Source: Rhodococcus xishaensis (GTDB taxonomy: Bacteria > Actinomycetota > Actinomycetes > Mycobacteriales > Mycobacteriaceae). Taken from it: 64,000 nt of DNA. The position numbers and the translations under genes are program-made. A model generated the notes under the pieces. It saw only the letters and a program-made list of their open reading frames with translations. It had not been told where the DNA came from and ran no database searches. The stretch lies in NCBI RefSeq assembly GCF_004011825.1, contig NZ_RKLO01000002.1, forward strand, positions 496,001 to 560,000, given 5' to 3'. Each line of letters opens with the position of its first letter. Within the stretch, counting starts at the first letter, position 1. Positions 8,764 to 20,917 of the stretch are shown piece after piece.

Positions 8764-9618
8764 GTGGCCATTCCGAAGATCGTTCTGTTCTACCGGTTCA
8801 CTCCGCTCGCCGACCCCGAGGCCATCCGGCTCTGGCAACACACCCTGGCCGCGTCGAACAACCTGACTGGCCGGATCCTTCTCTCCGAGCACGGCATCAA
8901 CGCGACGGTCGGCGGCGATATCGCCGACGTCAAGCGGTACGTGCGTGGTACCCGGGCCTACACCGCATTCAAGGACGCTGACATCAAGTGGTCCGACGGC
9001 ACCGGCGCCGCGGCCTTTCCTCGCCTGTCGGTGAAGGTGAGACCCGAGATCGTCACGTTCGGTGCCCCGCAGGAGCTGAAGGTCGACGCAGACGGCGTCG
9101 TCGGCGGGGGAGTTCATCTGTCCCCGAACAAACTTCACGAACTCGTGGAACAACGCGGCGACGACGTCGTGTTCTTCGACGGCCGGAACGCATACGAGGC
9201 GGCCATTGGTCGGTTCCGGAACGCGGTGGTCCCCGAAGTCGCGACCACCCGCGACTTCGTGGACGAACTCGACAGCGGACGCTACGACCATCTCAAGTCC
9301 AAGCCGGTCGTCACCTACTGCACGGGTGGCGTGCGCTGCGAGGTGCTGTCCGCGCTGATGCGCAATCGCGGGTTCGAAGAGGTGTACCAGCTCGACGGCG
9401 GAATCGTGCGCTACGGAGAGACATTCGGTGACGAGGGTCTGTGGGACGGATCGTTGTACGTGTTCGACAACCGGATGAACATCGACTTCACGGCCAACGC
9501 GGTCACGATCGGGAGGTGCTCCCTCTGTGACGTGCCGACGTCGCGGTTCCGGAACCACCCGGACGTCAACGGGCGCGAGCTGACGCTCGTGTGTGAGTCG
9601 TGCGTGCCCGACGCGTGA
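8764..9618 (+). CDS. trhO: tRNA uridine(34) hydroxylase, rhodanese-like
   Basis: A 284-residue member of the UPF0176/YceA family, whose E. coli member TrhO makes 5-hydroxyuridine at tRNA position 34. An N-terminal acylphosphatase-like part ([16 protein letters not shown]) is followed by a rhodanese domain with the active-site loop [13 protein letters not shown]; the catalytic Cys is the one in YCTGG. The C-terminus has paired Cys residues ([10 protein letters not shown] and LVCESCVP) as in the family. The GTG at 8764 is preceded by GGAAGG at a normal distance and starts 2 bp after the HAD stop. Confidence 0.88.
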   Translation: MAIPKIVLFYRFTPLADPEAIRLWQHTLAASNNLTGRILLSEHGINATVGGDIADVKRYVRGTRAYTAFKDADIKWSDGTGAAAFPRLSVKVRPEIVTFGAPQELKVDADGVVGGGVHLSPNKLHELVEQRGDDVVFFDGRNAYEAAIGRFRNAVVPEVATTRDFVDELDSGRYDHLKSKPVVTYCTGGVRCEVLSALMRNRGFEEVYQLDGGIVRYGETFGDEGLWDGSLYVFDNRMNIDFTANAVTIGRCSLCDVPTSRFRNHPDVNGRELTLVCESCVPDA

Positions 9619-9636
9619 CTCGTCTGGGGATCTGAC

Positions 9637-10524
9637 ATGGCGCGTGCGCCGTTGCCGGTGCGGGAAGGACTCGGGCCCGACCGGATCCGCATGCCGGCCG
9701 GGGTCGTGGCGTCGACGATCGTCGAATTCCTGTCGCAGCGTCACCCGGATGAGGATTGGGCCGGCCGGATCGCGGCGCGGGAAGTGGTCGACGAGCACGG
9801 GCGCATCGTCGACGAGACCACGCGATACCAGCCGACGCGCTTCGTGTACTTCTACCGTGATCCCGCCCCGGAGGTACCGGTGCCGTTCCAGGTCGACGTA
9901 CTACACCATGAAGACGGGCTCGTCGTGGTCGACAAGCCGCACTTTCTGTCGACGATCCCGCGTGGCGCACACATCCGCGAGACCGTCGTCGTCCGGTTGC
10001 GCCGTGATCTCGACCTACCGGATCTCGTCCCGGTACACCGCCTGGACCGGATGACGGCCGGGGTGCTGTTGTGTACGGCCGAGCCGGCGCTGCGCCGTCC
10101 CTACCAAGAGATGTTCGAGCGACAGCGGGTGCGCAAGGTGTACGAGGCTGTCGCGCCTCGTCGCGGCGACATCGACTTCCCGTCGGTCGTCCGGAGCCGG
10201 ATCAGAAAGGTCCACGGCGAACTGACGGCGTACGAGGAACCTGGTGAACCCAACTCGGAGACGCGGATCGAGATGATCGAGCGCCGCGGCAACCTCGCGC
10301 GGTATCGCCTTCACCCGAGGACCGGCCGCACCCATCAGCTGAGGCTGCACCTGAACTCGATCGGGGCGCCGATCGTCGGCGACAACTTCTATCCGCATCT
10401 GCGACGGCGCGACCCGGACGACTTCGCGAACCCGCTGCGGTTGCTCGCGCGCAGCCTCGAGTTCGACGATCCGATCTCCGGCAAGACCAGGCGATTCGAG
10501 AGCCGGCGGGTTCTGGGGTGGTGA
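9637..10524 (+). CDS. RluA-family RNA pseudouridine synthase
   Basis: A 295-residue pseudouridine synthase. The motif VPVHRLDRMTAGVLLC near residue 132 contains the catalytic Asp of the RluA family, and HPRTGRTHQLRLHLNSIG is the conserved C-terminal element. The target, tRNA or rRNA, cannot be assigned from sequence. It follows trhO by 18 bp on the same strand, forming a small RNA-modification pair. Confidence 0.9.
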   Translation: MARAPLPVREGLGPDRIRMPAGVVASTIVEFLSQRHPDEDWAGRIAAREVVDEHGRIVDETTRYQPTRFVYFYRDPAPEVPVPFQVDVLHHEDGLVVVDKPHFLSTIPRGAHIRETVVVRLRRDLDLPDLVPVHRLDRMTAGVLLCTAEPALRRPYQEMFERQRVRKVYEAVAPRRGDIDFPSVVRSRIRKVHGELTAYEEPGEPNSETRIEMIERRGNLARYRLHPRTGRTHQLRLHLNSIGAPIVGDNFYPHLRRRDPDDFANPLRLLARSLEFDDPISGKTRRFESRRVLGW

Positions 10525-10574
10525 GCGCGGTCCAAGTTCGGATCGCGTCCGGTCACGTGCGAGAATGAGTCCCC

Positions 10575-10838
10575 GTGAAAACCTTCGACTCCCTGTTCAC
10601 CGAGCTGACCGAGCGCGCCGCCTCCCGCCCTGAGGGATCCGGCACCGTTGCCGCGCTGGACGCAGGTGTCCACACGCAGGGCAAGAAGGTGCTCGAGGAG
10701 GCCGGCGAGGTCTGGATCGCCGCCGAACACGAGAGCGACGAAGCCCTCGCCGAGGAAATCTCTCAGCTGCTCTACTGGATCCAGGTCCTGATGGTAGGCA
10801 GGGGGCTGAAGCTCGAGGACGTCTATCGACATCTGTGA
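10575..10838 (+). CDS. hisE: phosphoribosyl-ATP pyrophosphatase
   Basis: An 87-residue HisE, which hydrolyses PR-ATP to PR-AMP in step 2 of histidine synthesis. The MazG-like helices contain [18 protein letters not shown] and [14 protein letters not shown], with the acidic metal-binding residues in place. It is encoded as a separate protein rather than fused to HisI, as usual in actinobacteria. The start is the GTG at 10575. hisG follows after 100 bp. Confidence 0.95.
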   Translation: MKTFDSLFTELTERAASRPEGSGTVAALDAGVHTQGKKVLEEAGEVWIAAEHESDEALAEEISQLLYWIQVLMVGRGLKLEDVYRHL

Positions 10839-10938
10839 CGGCATCCGCCGCCGCACCCGGAAGGTGCCCGGTATCGAACACCGCCCGGGCATGCCTGTCG
10901 AACAACCTCAGCCACCCGTCCTGAAAGGACCACCGCAC

Positions 10939-11787
10939 ATGCTGCGTGTCGCAGTACCTAACAAGGGATCGCTGTCGGAATCGGCGAGCCAGATCCTCGG
11001 CGAGGCCGGCTACCGTCGTCGCACCGATTCGCGGGACCTGACCGTCCTCGACCCCACCAATTCCGTCGAGTTCTTCTTCCTGCGCCCCAAGGACATCGCC
11101 ATCTACGTCGGCTCCGGTGACTTGGATCTGGGTATCACCGGCCGTGACCTCGCCCTCGATTCGGATGCGCCTGTCGCCGAGCGACTCGCCCTCGGTTTCG
11201 GCCGATCGACATTCCGCTACGCCGGTCCGGCCGGTAAGGAGTGGAGGGTCGAGGACCTGGCCGGTCTGCGGATCGCCACGTCGTACCCGAACCTCGTGCG
11301 CGCAGACCTCGCGTCTCGGGGCCTCGAGGCCACCGTCATCCGCCTCGATGGCGCCGTCGAGATCTCCATCCAACTCGGTGTCGCCGACGCGATCGCGGAC
11401 GTCGTCGGATCCGGTCGCACGCTGCGCCAGCACAATCTCGTCGCGTTCGGTGACGCGCTGTGTGACTCGGAGGGTGTGCTGATCGAGCGCCTCGATTCCG
11501 ACCCGGAGGACCGCGTCAGGAACCAGTTGATCAAGCGAATCCAGGGCGTCGTGTTCGCGCAGCAGTACCTGATGATCGACTACGACTGCCCCAAGAGCAT
11601 CCTGGATGACGCGCTCGAGGTGACGCCCGGCCTCGAGTCGCCGACCCTGTCGCCGCTCGCAGACGAAGATTGGGTCGCGGTGCGGGCGATGGTGCCACGT
11701 AAGGGGCACAACGGGGTGATGGATCAACTCGCGGATCTCGGTGCCAGGGCGATCCTGGCGTCGGACATCCGCTCGTGCCGGTTCTGA
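10939..11787 (+). CDS. hisG: ATP phosphoribosyltransferase (long form)
   Basis: A 282-residue HisG that condenses ATP with PRPP, the first and feedback-controlled step of histidine synthesis. The N-terminus [19 protein letters not shown] and the PRPP-loop region ([18 protein letters not shown]) are typical. The C-terminal domain from about residue 210 is the ACT-like histidine-binding regulatory domain of long-form HisG. The ATG at 10939 is preceded by GAAAGGACC; the longer in-frame extension upstream has no family counterpart. Confidence 0.96.
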   Translation: MLRVAVPNKGSLSESASQILGEAGYRRRTDSRDLTVLDPTNSVEFFFLRPKDIAIYVGSGDLDLGITGRDLALDSDAPVAERLALGFGRSTFRYAGPAGKEWRVEDLAGLRIATSYPNLVRADLASRGLEATVIRLDGAVEISIQLGVADAIADVVGSGRTLRQHNLVAFGDALCDSEGVLIERLDSDPEDRVRNQLIKRIQGVVFAQQYLMIDYDCPKSILDDALEVTPGLESPTLSPLADEDWVAVRAMVPRKGHNGVMDQLADLGARAILASDIRSCRF

Positions 11788-11862
11788 CCGGTTGTCCATC
11801 TGGCTGTGAGGGCGGTCGCGCCCGAAACTCGGGAACCCCCGCCCTCGCGGCGTTCGCGGAAA

Positions 11863-13810
<1,948 letters not shown>

Positions 13811-13828
13811 CCACGGGGTGAGGCCCCG

Positions 13829-14272
13829 TCAGGAACAGCTCAGGCGTGCCATGCCGAGGAATTCGCAGGTGCTGTCATCCGAGATCAGCCATTCGCCGTT
13901 CACTCTCGCGAACTCGACCGGGATCGGCGCGCCGCCATGTGGGCCGGTGATGTCTGTGACCGCCGTGGCGGTGTCGCCGTCGACGGTAACCTCGCCGACC
14001 TCCGCGGTCAGCGGGTAGCCGGTGAGTACCCCACCCAACTGCTCGAGAACCTCGGTCCGCTGGTCGCCCTCCTCGGCGACGGCGGCCCTCTCGGCCACGT
14101 CGACATCGGGATCGAAGAACGTCGCCAGTTGCGCTTGCAGCACCTCGGCGGACGGCGCAGCGGCGGCGGTCGTGGTCGCGGCTTCGTCCGACGTTTCGTC
14201 GGAGCCGCAGGCGCTCAATCCGAGAACGGCGACCATGGCGCCGGTGGCGACGAGCGGTTTGCGGATGATCAC
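13829..14272 (-). CDS. MTB12-like lipoprotein
   Basis: A 147-residue secreted lipoprotein. A positively charged start and hydrophobic stretch lead into the lipobox VLGLSAC, followed by a Thr/Ala-rich linker. The folded part (from VLQAQLATFFDPDV to NGEWLISDDSTCEF) matches the low-molecular-weight antigen MTB12-like domain. It contains two Cys near the C-terminus that could form a disulfide. The GTG at 14272 is supported by GGAAAGG; the upstream in-frame ATG adds residues before the signal peptide. It occupies the position of lppK between trmI and mpa in M. tuberculosis as I recall. Function unknown. Confidence 0.78.
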   Translation of the reverse strand: MIIRKPLVATGAMVAVLGLSACGSDETSDEAATTTAAAAPSAEVLQAQLATFFDPDVDVAERAAVAEEGDQRTEVLEQLGGVLTGYPLTAEVGEVTVDGDTATAVTDITGPHGGAPIPVEFARVNGEWLISDDSTCEFLGMARLSCS

Positions 14273-14456
14273 GTAGTGGCCTTTCCTTCGGTCGATCGGG
14301 CACGATCGGACAACTAAGTAAGGGAAGGCTAACATGGTCGGTAGTGTGGGTTTCGAGACAGAAGAGTGACACCCTGCCGCGGATCAGACACGTGTCGCAC
14401 CCCGCTTTGCGTTCGGTGCCGGTAGCGTTGAATGATCGGACTGGGAGGAGCTGCAC

Positions 14457-16220
14457 ATGAACCCGACAGAGAATCCGGACCCGGTTGCGGCGGCGCGTGA
14501 ACTCGAGGCGCTGAGGGTAGAGGCGGCGGCTCTCCGCAGACAACTCGCGGAATCGCCCGAACAGCTACGCGAGCTCGAGTCACGGGTGGATTCGCTCACC
14601 ATCCGCAACGGCAAGTTGCTGGACACCCTGAAGGAGGCCCGGCAGCAGCTCATTGCCCTGCGTGAGGAGGTTGATCGGCTCGGGCAGCCCCCGAGCGGAT
14701 ATGGAGTGCTCCTGGCCGTACACGACGACCAGACCGTCGACGTGTTCACCTCCGGCCGCAAGATGCGCTTGACGTGCTCGCCGAATGTCGAGGCCGGGAC
14801 TCTGTTCACGGGTCAGACGGTCCGCCTCAACGAGGCGCTCACGATCGTCGAGGCGACCGACTTCGAACGTGTCGGTGAGATCTGTTCTCTGCGTGAGGTT
14901 CTCGACGACGGGGCGCGCGCTCTTGTGGTCGGGCACGCCGACGAGGAGCGCGTCGTTTGGCTCGCGGCACCGCTCGCGGAGATCGCGATCAACGACGTCG
15001 TCAAGGACCCGGATTCCCCGACGCGTCGGTTGCGCCCCGGTGACTCACTGCTGGTCGACACCAAGGCCGGCTACGCCTTCGAGCGCATCCCCAAAGCGGA
15101 GGTCGAGGATCTCGTCCTCGAGGAGGTCCCAGACGTCGGCTACAACGACATCGGCGGACTCGGCCGGCAGATCGAGCAGATCCGCGATGCGGTCGAATTG
15201 CCGTTTCTGCACAAGGACCTGTTCCACGAGTACGCTCTGCGCCCGCCCAAGGGCGTGCTGCTGTACGGCCCCCCGGGCTGCGGCAAGACGCTCATCGCGA
15301 AGGCGGTCGCGAACTCCCTCGCCAAGAAGATCGCGGAAGCCCGCGGAGAGGACAGCAAGGAAGCCAAGTCCTACTTCCTCAACATCAAGGGTCCGGAGTT
15401 GCTGAACAAGTTCGTCGGCGAGACCGAGCGGCACATCCGGATGATCTTCCAGCGGGCCCGGGAGAAGGCGTCCGAGGGCACTCCAGTGATCGTGTTCTTC
15501 GACGAGATGGACTCGATCTTCCGCACCCGTGGGTCTGGTGTCTCGTCGGACGTCGAGACCACCGTCGTTCCGCAGTTGCTCAGCGAGATCGACGGTGTGG
15601 AGGGACTCGAGAACGTGATCGTGATCGGTGCGTCGAACCGCGAGGACATGATCGACCCGGCGATCCTGCGTCCGGGCCGTCTCGACGTCAAGATCAAGAT
15701 CGAGCGCCCGGACGCCGAATCGGCGCAGGACATCTTCTCGAAGTACCTCACCGAGGAGTTGCCGTTGCACGCAGAGGATCTCGCCGAGTTCAACGGCGAT
15801 CGCACCGGGTGCGTGAAGACGATGATCGAGCGCGTCGTCGATCGGATGTATGCGGAGAGCGACGACAACCGCTTCCTCGAGGTCACGTATGCGAACGGCG
15901 ACAAGGAGGTCTTGTACTTCAAGGACTTCAACTCGGGCGCGATGATCCAGAACATCGTGGACCGGTCCAAGAAGTACGCCATCAAGGCCGTCCTCGAGAC
16001 CGGATCGCCCGGTCTGCGGGTGCAGCACGTGTTCGATTCGATCGTCGACGAGTTCTCGGAGAACGAGGATCTGCCGAACACGACGAACCCCGACGACTGG
16101 GCTCGCATCTCCGGCAAGAAGGGTGAGCGGATCGTCTACATTCGCACACTGGTCACCGGTAAGAACGCGAGCGCGAGCCGCGCGATCGACACCGAGTCCA
16201 ATACGGGGCAGTACCTGTAG
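14457..16220 (+). CDS. arc: proteasome-associated AAA ATPase ARC/Mpa
   Basis: A 587-residue ring ATPase that recognises Pup, unfolds pupylated proteins and feeds them to the 20S proteasome. A coiled coil (about residues 10-75, starting [20 protein letters not shown]) binds Pup. Two OB-fold segments follow. Walker A is [14 protein letters not shown] near residue 272 and Walker [13 protein letters not shown] near 345. The C-terminus ends in GQYL, the penultimate-Tyr motif that docks on the PrcA ring. The ATG is preceded by GGGAGGAG. It is the first gene of the Pup-proteasome region here. Confidence 0.97.
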   Translation: MNPTENPDPVAAARELEALRVEAAALRRQLAESPEQLRELESRVDSLTIRNGKLLDTLKEARQQLIALREEVDRLGQPPSGYGVLLAVHDDQTVDVFTSGRKMRLTCSPNVEAGTLFTGQTVRLNEALTIVEATDFERVGEICSLREVLDDGARALVVGHADEERVVWLAAPLAEIAINDVVKDPDSPTRRLRPGDSLLVDTKAGYAFERIPKAEVEDLVLEEVPDVGYNDIGGLGRQIEQIRDAVELPFLHKDLFHEYALRPPKGVLLYGPPGCGKTLIAKAVANSLAKKIAEARGEDSKEAKSYFLNIKGPELLNKFVGETERHIRMIFQRAREKASEGTPVIVFFDEMDSIFRTRGSGVSSDVETTVVPQLLSEIDGVEGLENVIVIGASNREDMIDPAILRPGRLDVKIKIERPDAESAQDIFSKYLTEELPLHAEDLAEFNGDRTGCVKTMIERVVDRMYAESDDNRFLEVTYANGDKEVLYFKDFNSGAMIQNIVDRSKKYAIKAVLETGSPGLRVQHVFDSIVDEFSENEDLPNTTNPDDWARISGKKGERIVYIRTLVTGKNASASRAIDTESNTGQYL

Positions 16221-16229
16221 CGATGCCGG

Positions 16230-16739
16230 TCAGCCGCCCAGGTCGTCCGTCAGCAGGGCCCGGGTGTCCGGTACGAACGGCCATCCCGGGTCCTGCAGGT
16301 GCCTACGCAGCTCCTGCTCGGTCCACCACCACCCGTCGGTGATTTCACTGGGCTGGTGGTGGATCGGCCCGTCATAGCGTGCCTCGAACGCGTGCAGGTG
16401 GCACCGCAGCGGAGCCCCGTTCCACGTTCCGTCCCAGGAGACCTGAGCGAGGGGTGTCAGCTCGACGTCGGTGACTCCCAGTTCTTCCCGTAGTTCGCGT
16501 CGTGCAGTCATCTCCGGAGTCTCGCCGGGATCGACCACACCGCCCGCCAGGCAGTCGTGCATGCCCCCGAAAATGGCCTTGTCGGGTGCGCGCCGGTGAA
16601 CATAGATGCGGGTGCCGTCGAGTGAGCGGAGCAGCACGCCAGAGCTGGCGTGCCAGAGTCCCTCTGCATAGACCCGCGTTCGGGGTGCTTCACCGACCGG
16701 ATTGCCGTGTACGTCGTACACGGCGACGAGTTCATCCAT
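16230..16739 (-). CDS. Nudix hydrolase
   Basis: A 169-residue Nudix protein. The Nudix box is GGVVDPGETPEMTARRELRE followed by ELG, around residues 65-87, with the metal-binding Glu residues intact. The N-terminal segment ELVAVYDVHGNPVGEAPRTRVY and overall layout resemble the YfcD/isopentenyl-isomerase-like Nudix group. The substrate is unknown. It is convergent with arc, 9 bp beyond its stop. A possible -10 (CACGAT, 16746-16751 minus) lies 6 nt before the ATG. Confidence 0.88.
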   Translation of the reverse strand: MDELVAVYDVHGNPVGEAPRTRVYAEGLWHASSGVLLRSLDGTRIYVHRRAPDKAIFGGMHDCLAGGVVDPGETPEMTARRELREELGVTDVELTPLAQVSWDGTWNGAPLRCHLHAFEARYDGPIHHQPSEITDGWWWTEQELRRHLQDPGWPFVPDTRALLTDDLGG

Positions 16740-16792
16740 TGCACCATCGTGTCACCGCAGCGGAAGCAGCGTGCCGCAGCAGGTCGCGGGGA

Positions 16793-16798
16793 TACGAT
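16793..16798 (+). promoter_or_regulatory. -10 box of the DDN-type gene
   Basis: TACGAT about 26 nt before the GTG at 16824, leaving room for a short leader with an AGAGGGGG ribosome site. Confidence 0.35.
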
Positions 16799-16823
16799 CG
16801 GCCGGACGAGAGGGGGTGGCGTT

Positions 16824-17237
16824 GTGGTTCTTCCGCGCCGACTCGCCCGGATGAACCGGGTCGGTCTCAATCGAGCTGCGGTGCTCGTCGCCGGTTACCT
16901 ACCGGGATTCGCGCTTGTTCACCATCGGGGCCGCCGCTCCGGCCGGGCCTACAAGACGCCGGTCAATGCCTTTCGGATCGGAAACGGCTACCGCGTCCCC
17001 CTGACCTATGGCGCCGATAGTGACTGGGTCCGCAACGTCCTCGCCGCGGGGGAGTGTGACGTCACCGTTCGCGGCCGCACGCTGCATCTGCTGGATGCCA
17101 AACTCGAGACCGACCCCTCCGCGCGATGGGCGCCGGGACCGGTGTCCGTGGCGCTCCGCAGAATCGGTGCAGACACCTACCTGCAGTGCCGACTGGAGAC
17201 AGGCTCGATGCCCGGCAGAGAGCAGGCGGAGGGATGA
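16824..17237 (+). CDS. deazaflavin (F420)-dependent nitroreductase family protein
   Basis: A 137-residue protein of the split beta-barrel DDN family, whose members use F420H2. Diagnostic parts are the amphipathic N-terminus, LVHHRGRRSGRAYKTPVNAF and the segment YGADSDWVRNVLAAGECDVTVRGR. The physiological substrate is unknown. The GTG at 16824 is chosen because of AGAGGGGG upstream; longer frames begin inside the divergent Nudix gene. It ends 29 bp before dop. Confidence 0.82.
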   Translation: MVLPRRLARMNRVGLNRAAVLVAGYLPGFALVHHRGRRSGRAYKTPVNAFRIGNGYRVPLTYGADSDWVRNVLAAGECDVTVRGRTLHLLDAKLETDPSARWAPGPVSVALRRIGADTYLQCRLETGSMPGREQAEG

Positions 17238-17254
17238 AGGCCCTCGGAACGATC

Positions 17255-17260
17255 TAGGCT
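17255..17260 (+). promoter_or_regulatory. -10 box for leaderless dop
   Basis: TAGGCT ends 6 nt before the ATG at 17267, and there is no Shine-Dalgarno sequence. Confidence 0.5.
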
Positions 17261-17266
17261 CGTGCC

Positions 17267-18766
17267 ATGCAGCGGATCATCGGTATCGAGGTCGAGTACG
17301 GAATCTCATCGCCCAGCGATCCTTCGGCGAACCCGATTCTGACCTCGACGCAGGCCGTGCTGGCCTACGCAGCGGCGGCGGGCGTGCCCCGAGCCAAACG
17401 GACGCGGTGGGACTACGAGGTGGAGTCGCCGCTGCGAGACGCGCGCGGATTCGATCTGGGTCGGCTGGGGGGGCCGGCGCCGGTGATCGACGCCGACGAG
17501 GTCGGTGCGGCGAACATGATCCTGACCAATGGGGCTCGCCTGTACGTCGATCACGCGCACCCCGAGTACTCGGCTCCGGAAGTGACGGACCCGATCGACG
17601 CAGTGATCTGGGACAAAGCCGGCGAACGGGTCATGGAGGCGGCCGCCAGGCACGCGTCCAGCGTCCCGGGCGCCCCACGACTGCAGCTGTACAAGAACAA
17701 CGTAGACGGGAAGGGCGCGTCGTACGGCACCCACGAGAACTACCTGATGTCCCGTGACACGCCGTTCTCGGCCGTGATCACCGGGTTGTCCCCGTTCTTC
17801 GCCTCGCGGCAGGTCATCTGCGGCTCGGGCCGGGTCGGCATCGGGCAATCGGGTGACGAGGCCGGGTTCCAATTGTCCCAGCGGGCCGACTACATCGAGG
17901 TCGAGGTCGGACTCGAGACGACCCTCAAGCGCGGGATCATCAATACCCGAGACGAGCCGCACGCGGACGCCGACAAATACCGGCGCCTGCACGTCATCAT
18001 CGGCGACGCGAACCTCGCTGAGATGTCGACGTATCTGAAGGTCGGCACGACTGCGCTGGTGCTCGACCTCATCGAGGCCGGTGTCGATCTGTCGGACCTG
18101 CAGCTCGCGCGACCGGTGACTGCGGTTCACCACATCAGCCACGATCCGACGCTGCGCGCAACGGTGGCGCTGGCCGATGGGCGCGAGGTCACCGGCCTTG
18201 CGCTGCAGCGCATCTATCTCGACCGCGTGGCCAAGTTCGTCGACCATGAGGGGATCAAAGATCCCCGCACTGCAGACATCATCGACAAGTGGGCGATGGT
18301 GCTCGATTTGCTCGAACGGGATCCTGCGGAGTGCGCCCACCTGCTCGATTGGCCGGCGAAACTGCGTCTCCTCGAGGGCTTCCGGAATCGCGAAGGTCTG
18401 TCGTGGTCGGCGCCGCGACTGCACATGATCGATCTTCAGTATTCGGACGTGCGTCTCGACAAGGGCCTTTTCAACCGTCTCGTGGCGCGTGGCTCGATGG
18501 AGCGCCTGGTCAGTGAACAGCAGGTGCTCGATGCCGTACACAATCCGCCGGCGGACACCCGGGCGTTCTTTCGAGGTGAGTGCCTGCGCCGGTTCGGCGC
18601 CGATATCGCGGCTGCCAGCTGGGACTCGGTGATCTTCGACCTCGGGGGTGAGTCGTTGGTGCGGATTCCGACCCTCGAACCGCTGCGTGGCAGCCGTGCC
18701 CATGTCGGCGAACTTCTGGACTCCGTCGATTCGGCCGCTGAGCTGGTGGATCAGCTTACGAACTGA
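17267..18766 (+). CDS. dop: Pup deamidase/depupylase
   Basis: A 499-residue Dop, a carboxylate-amine-ligase-fold enzyme. It deamidates the C-terminal Gln of Pup and also removes Pup from substrates. The N-terminus [15 protein letters not shown] carries the ATP/Mg Glu residues, and [13 protein letters not shown] contains the catalytic Asp region. The insertion after it (about residues 40-80, [14 protein letters not shown]) is the Dop-loop region that distinguishes it from Paf[19 protein letters not shown] and [19 protein letters not shown] are shared with PafA. Because Pup here ends in Gln, Dop is needed before PafA can act. It lies 125 bp upstream of pup. Confidence 0.97.
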   Translation: MQRIIGIEVEYGISSPSDPSANPILTSTQAVLAYAAAAGVPRAKRTRWDYEVESPLRDARGFDLGRLGGPAPVIDADEVGAANMILTNGARLYVDHAHPEYSAPEVTDPIDAVIWDKAGERVMEAAARHASSVPGAPRLQLYKNNVDGKGASYGTHENYLMSRDTPFSAVITGLSPFFASRQVICGSGRVGIGQSGDEAGFQLSQRADYIEVEVGLETTLKRGIINTRDEPHADADKYRRLHVIIGDANLAEMSTYLKVGTTALVLDLIEAGVDLSDLQLARPVTAVHHISHDPTLRATVALADGREVTGLALQRIYLDRVAKFVDHEGIKDPRTADIIDKWAMVLDLLERDPAECAHLLDWPAKLRLLEGFRNREGLSWSAPRLHMIDLQYSDVRLDKGLFNRLVARGSMERLVSEQQVLDAVHNPPADTRAFFRGECLRRFGADIAAASWDSVIFDLGGESLVRIPTLEPLRGSRAHVGELLDSVDSAAELVDQLTN

Positions 18767-18891
18767 TCACGTCAGCGAGGCGCGCCGGGAGCTTATCGTC
18801 ACGTTGGCGCCGTCGATCGGTAGGGTTGGAATCCGAGCAGGACTTGTTGAAGACGCTTCGATGGGTCCGCGGTGAGAGGAGGTCGGTAGCC

Positions 18892-19086
18892 ATGGCTCAA
18901 GAGCAGACCAAGCGTGCCGGTGGTGGCGACGACGACGATGCCCAGATCGGGGACGGTGCGGCAGGGCAGGAGCGTCGCGAGAAGTTGGCCGAGGACACCG
19001 ACGATCTTCTGGACGAGATCGACGACGTGCTCGAGGAGAACGCCGAGGACTTTGTGCGTGCTTACGTTCAGAAGGGCGGCCAGTGA
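18892..19086 (+). CDS. pup: prokaryotic ubiquitin-like protein Pup (Gln form)
   Basis: A 64-residue disordered modifier. The acidic N-terminal half is followed by the ARC-binding helix ([20 protein letters not shown]) and the C-terminal [10 protein letters not shown]. The last residue is Gln, so Dop must deamidate it to Glu before PafA links it to substrate lysines. The ATG has a GAGAGGAGG ribosome site. prcB starts within its stop codon (GTGA at 19083-19086), coupling Pup and proteasome translation. Confidence 0.98.
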   Translation: MAQEQTKRAGGGDDDDAQIGDGAAGQERREKLAEDTDDLLDEIDDVLEENAEDFVRAYVQKGGQ

Positions 19087-19967
19087 CAGCGGATCGTGCA
19101 GGGCTTCCGTCAGCGTTCGACGGACACGGAGGGAACACCAGGTTCACATACGGGTCGAACCTCTCCTCGTTCACAGAACACCTGCGCATCCACGCACCTG
19201 ACTTGCTGCCTGGGAATCGAATCGAGATGGGCCGCACCGGCTCCGACGGCGACACAGCCGATATCGCGCCGCACGGGACGACGATCGTGGCGCTCACGTT
19301 CGCCGGTGGCGTCGTGATCGCCGGTGACCGTCGCGCCACCATGGGGAATCTCATCGCCAGCCGTGACGTCGAGAAGGTGTTCGTCACGGACGACTACTCA
19401 GCTGCCGGGATCGCCGGTACCGCCGGCGTGGCGATCGAACTCGTTCGCCTGTTCGCAGTGGAGCTCGAACACTACGAGAAGATCGAAGGCGTCCAGCTGA
19501 CGTTCGACGGCAAGGCCAACCGACTGTCCTCGATGGTTCGTGGCAATCTCGGTGCTGCGATGCAGGGACTCGCGGTCGTGCCTCTGCTTGTCGGTTTCGA
19601 CCTCGACGCGGCGGATCCCGAACGGGCCGGGCGCATCGTCTCCTACGACGTCGTGGGCGGGCGGTACGAGGAACGTGCCGGATACCACGCGGTCGGGTCC
19701 GGGTCGCTGTTCGCCAAGGCGTCGCTCAAGAAGCTCTACCGGGAAGACAGCGACGAGGATTCGGCGCTGCGGATGGCGGTCGAGGCGCTGTACGACGCGG
19801 CGGATGACGACACAGCCACAGGCGGGCCGGACATCGTTCGCTCGATTTACCCAACGGCGGTGACCATCTCTTCCGCGGGCGCGGCGTATGTGCCGGCGGA
19901 GCGTACGGCGGAACTCGCTCACGCCGTCGTGGTCGACCGCACCGAGGAAGGACGCACTCCACGATGA
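19083..19967 (+). CDS. prcB: 20S proteasome beta subunit
   Basis: A 294-residue precursor. A 65-residue propeptide ends ADIAPHG, and cleavage leaves Thr66 ([11 protein letters not shown]) as N-terminal nucleophile. The catalytic Lys is in [18 protein letters not shown], and [14 protein letters not shown] is the conserved C-terminal region. PrcB forms the two inner proteolytic rings. The GTG at 19083 overlaps the pup stop; the 3' end overlaps prcA by 4 bp (ATGA). Confidence 0.97.
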   Translation: MTADRAGLPSAFDGHGGNTRFTYGSNLSSFTEHLRIHAPDLLPGNRIEMGRTGSDGDTADIAPHGTTIVALTFAGGVVIAGDRRATMGNLIASRDVEKVFVTDDYSAAGIAGTAGVAIELVRLFAVELEHYEKIEGVQLTFDGKANRLSSMVRGNLGAAMQGLAVVPLLVGFDLDAADPERAGRIVSYDVVGGRYEERAGYHAVGSGSLFAKASLKKLYREDSDEDSALRMAVEALYDAADDDTATGGPDIVRSIYPTAVTISSAGAAYVPAERTAELAHAVVVDRTEEGRTPR

Positions 19968-20773
19968 CGCTGCCGTACTATGCCTCCGCCGAGCAGATCA
20001 TGCGGGATCGCTCGGAGCTGGCGCGCAAGGGAATCGCGCGCGGCCGTAGCGTCATCGTGCTCACCTTCGCCGACGGTGTGCTTTTCGTCGCGGAGAACCC
20101 GTCCACCGCGTTGCACAAGGTCAGCGAACTGTACGACCGCCTGGGTTTCGCGGCCGTCGGCAAATACAACGAGTTCGAGAATCTGCGGCGTGCAGGCATC
20201 GTGCAGGCCGATATTCGCGGGTACTCGTACGACCGACGTGATGTCACCGGCCGATCCTTGGCAAACGGCTACGCGCAGACACTCGGGACGATCTTCACAG
20301 AGCAGCCCAAACCCTACGAGGTAGAGATCTGCGTCGCCGAGGTCGGGCCGCACGGGGCGGCGCCGCTCGCACAGCTGTACCGCATTACCTACGACGGGTC
20401 GATCGTCGACGAGAAGCACTTCGTCGTCATGGGGGGTTCCACGGAGCCCATCACGACGGCCCTGAGCGAGTCGTACCGCGCCGGCATGGAGCTGGGCGAG
20501 GCGGTGGCGGTGGCGGTCAAGGCGCTGCAGGACGGCACCGCGACCAGCAATGGGGAGTCGGATCGACGCACACTGGGAGTGTCAGGGCTCGAGGTTGCAG
20601 TACTCGACCAGTCTCGACCCAGGCGGGCGTTTCGACGCATCACGGGTGCGGCGTTGGAGACCATGCTGCCGGCCTCGGCGCCCGGTGCGAGCAAGAAGGG
20701 CAAGAAGGCGAGCCCAGCCGACGACAAGAAAGCCGATACGGGAGACGCTTCCGGATCCGGGGACAGCGCCTAG
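19964..20773 (+). CDS. prcA: 20S proteasome alpha subunit
   Basis: A 269-residue subunit that forms the outer rings and the gate where ARC docks. The N-terminus [20 protein letters not shown] and [20 protein letters not shown] fit actinobacterial PrcA. About 25 residues at the C-terminus form a Lys/Ser/Asp-rich, probably disordered tail ([18 protein letters not shown]) not required by the fold. Start overlap with prcB (ATGA) indicates coupled, balanced synthesis. Confidence 0.97.
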   Translation: MTLPYYASAEQIMRDRSELARKGIARGRSVIVLTFADGVLFVAENPSTALHKVSELYDRLGFAAVGKYNEFENLRRAGIVQADIRGYSYDRRDVTGRSLANGYAQTLGTIFTEQPKPYEVEICVAEVGPHGAAPLAQLYRITYDGSIVDEKHFVVMGGSTEPITTALSESYRAGMELGEAVAVAVKALQDGTATSNGESDRRTLGVSGLEVAVLDQSRPRRAFRRITGAALETMLPASAPGASKKGKKASPADDKKADTGDASGSGDSA

Positions 20774-20905
20774 GCGACAGTCTTGGCGGTCACTGTCAGG
20801 GGCAGGATCGCCCGCTACGGTTCGGCGAACATCTCACTTCGGCCACGTTCCACCCTGTGGCGACGCGACTGATCCTGAACGGCAAGGCAACCGCGTTCGG
20901 CGCTG

Positions 20906-20911
20906 TAATGT
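20906..20911 (+). promoter_or_regulatory. -10 box for leaderless pafA
   Basis: TAATGT lies 6 nt before the GTG at 20918 in the 144-bp gap after prcA. It indicates that pafA can be transcribed separately from the pup-prcBA operon. Confidence 0.5.
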
Positions 20912-20917
20912 CGAAGT

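Noticed and set aside
8539-9798. Long minus-strand open frame (419 codons) opposite trhO
   Set aside because: It is antisense to a well-supported gene, has no recognisable family and shows the Arg/Val/His-rich composition typical of antisense frames in GC-rich coding DNA.
14310-14340. Possible IdeR/DtxR iron box upstream of the lipoprotein gene
   Set aside because: Only about 12 of 19 positions fit the consensus when aligned by eye; one half-site is good, the other poor.
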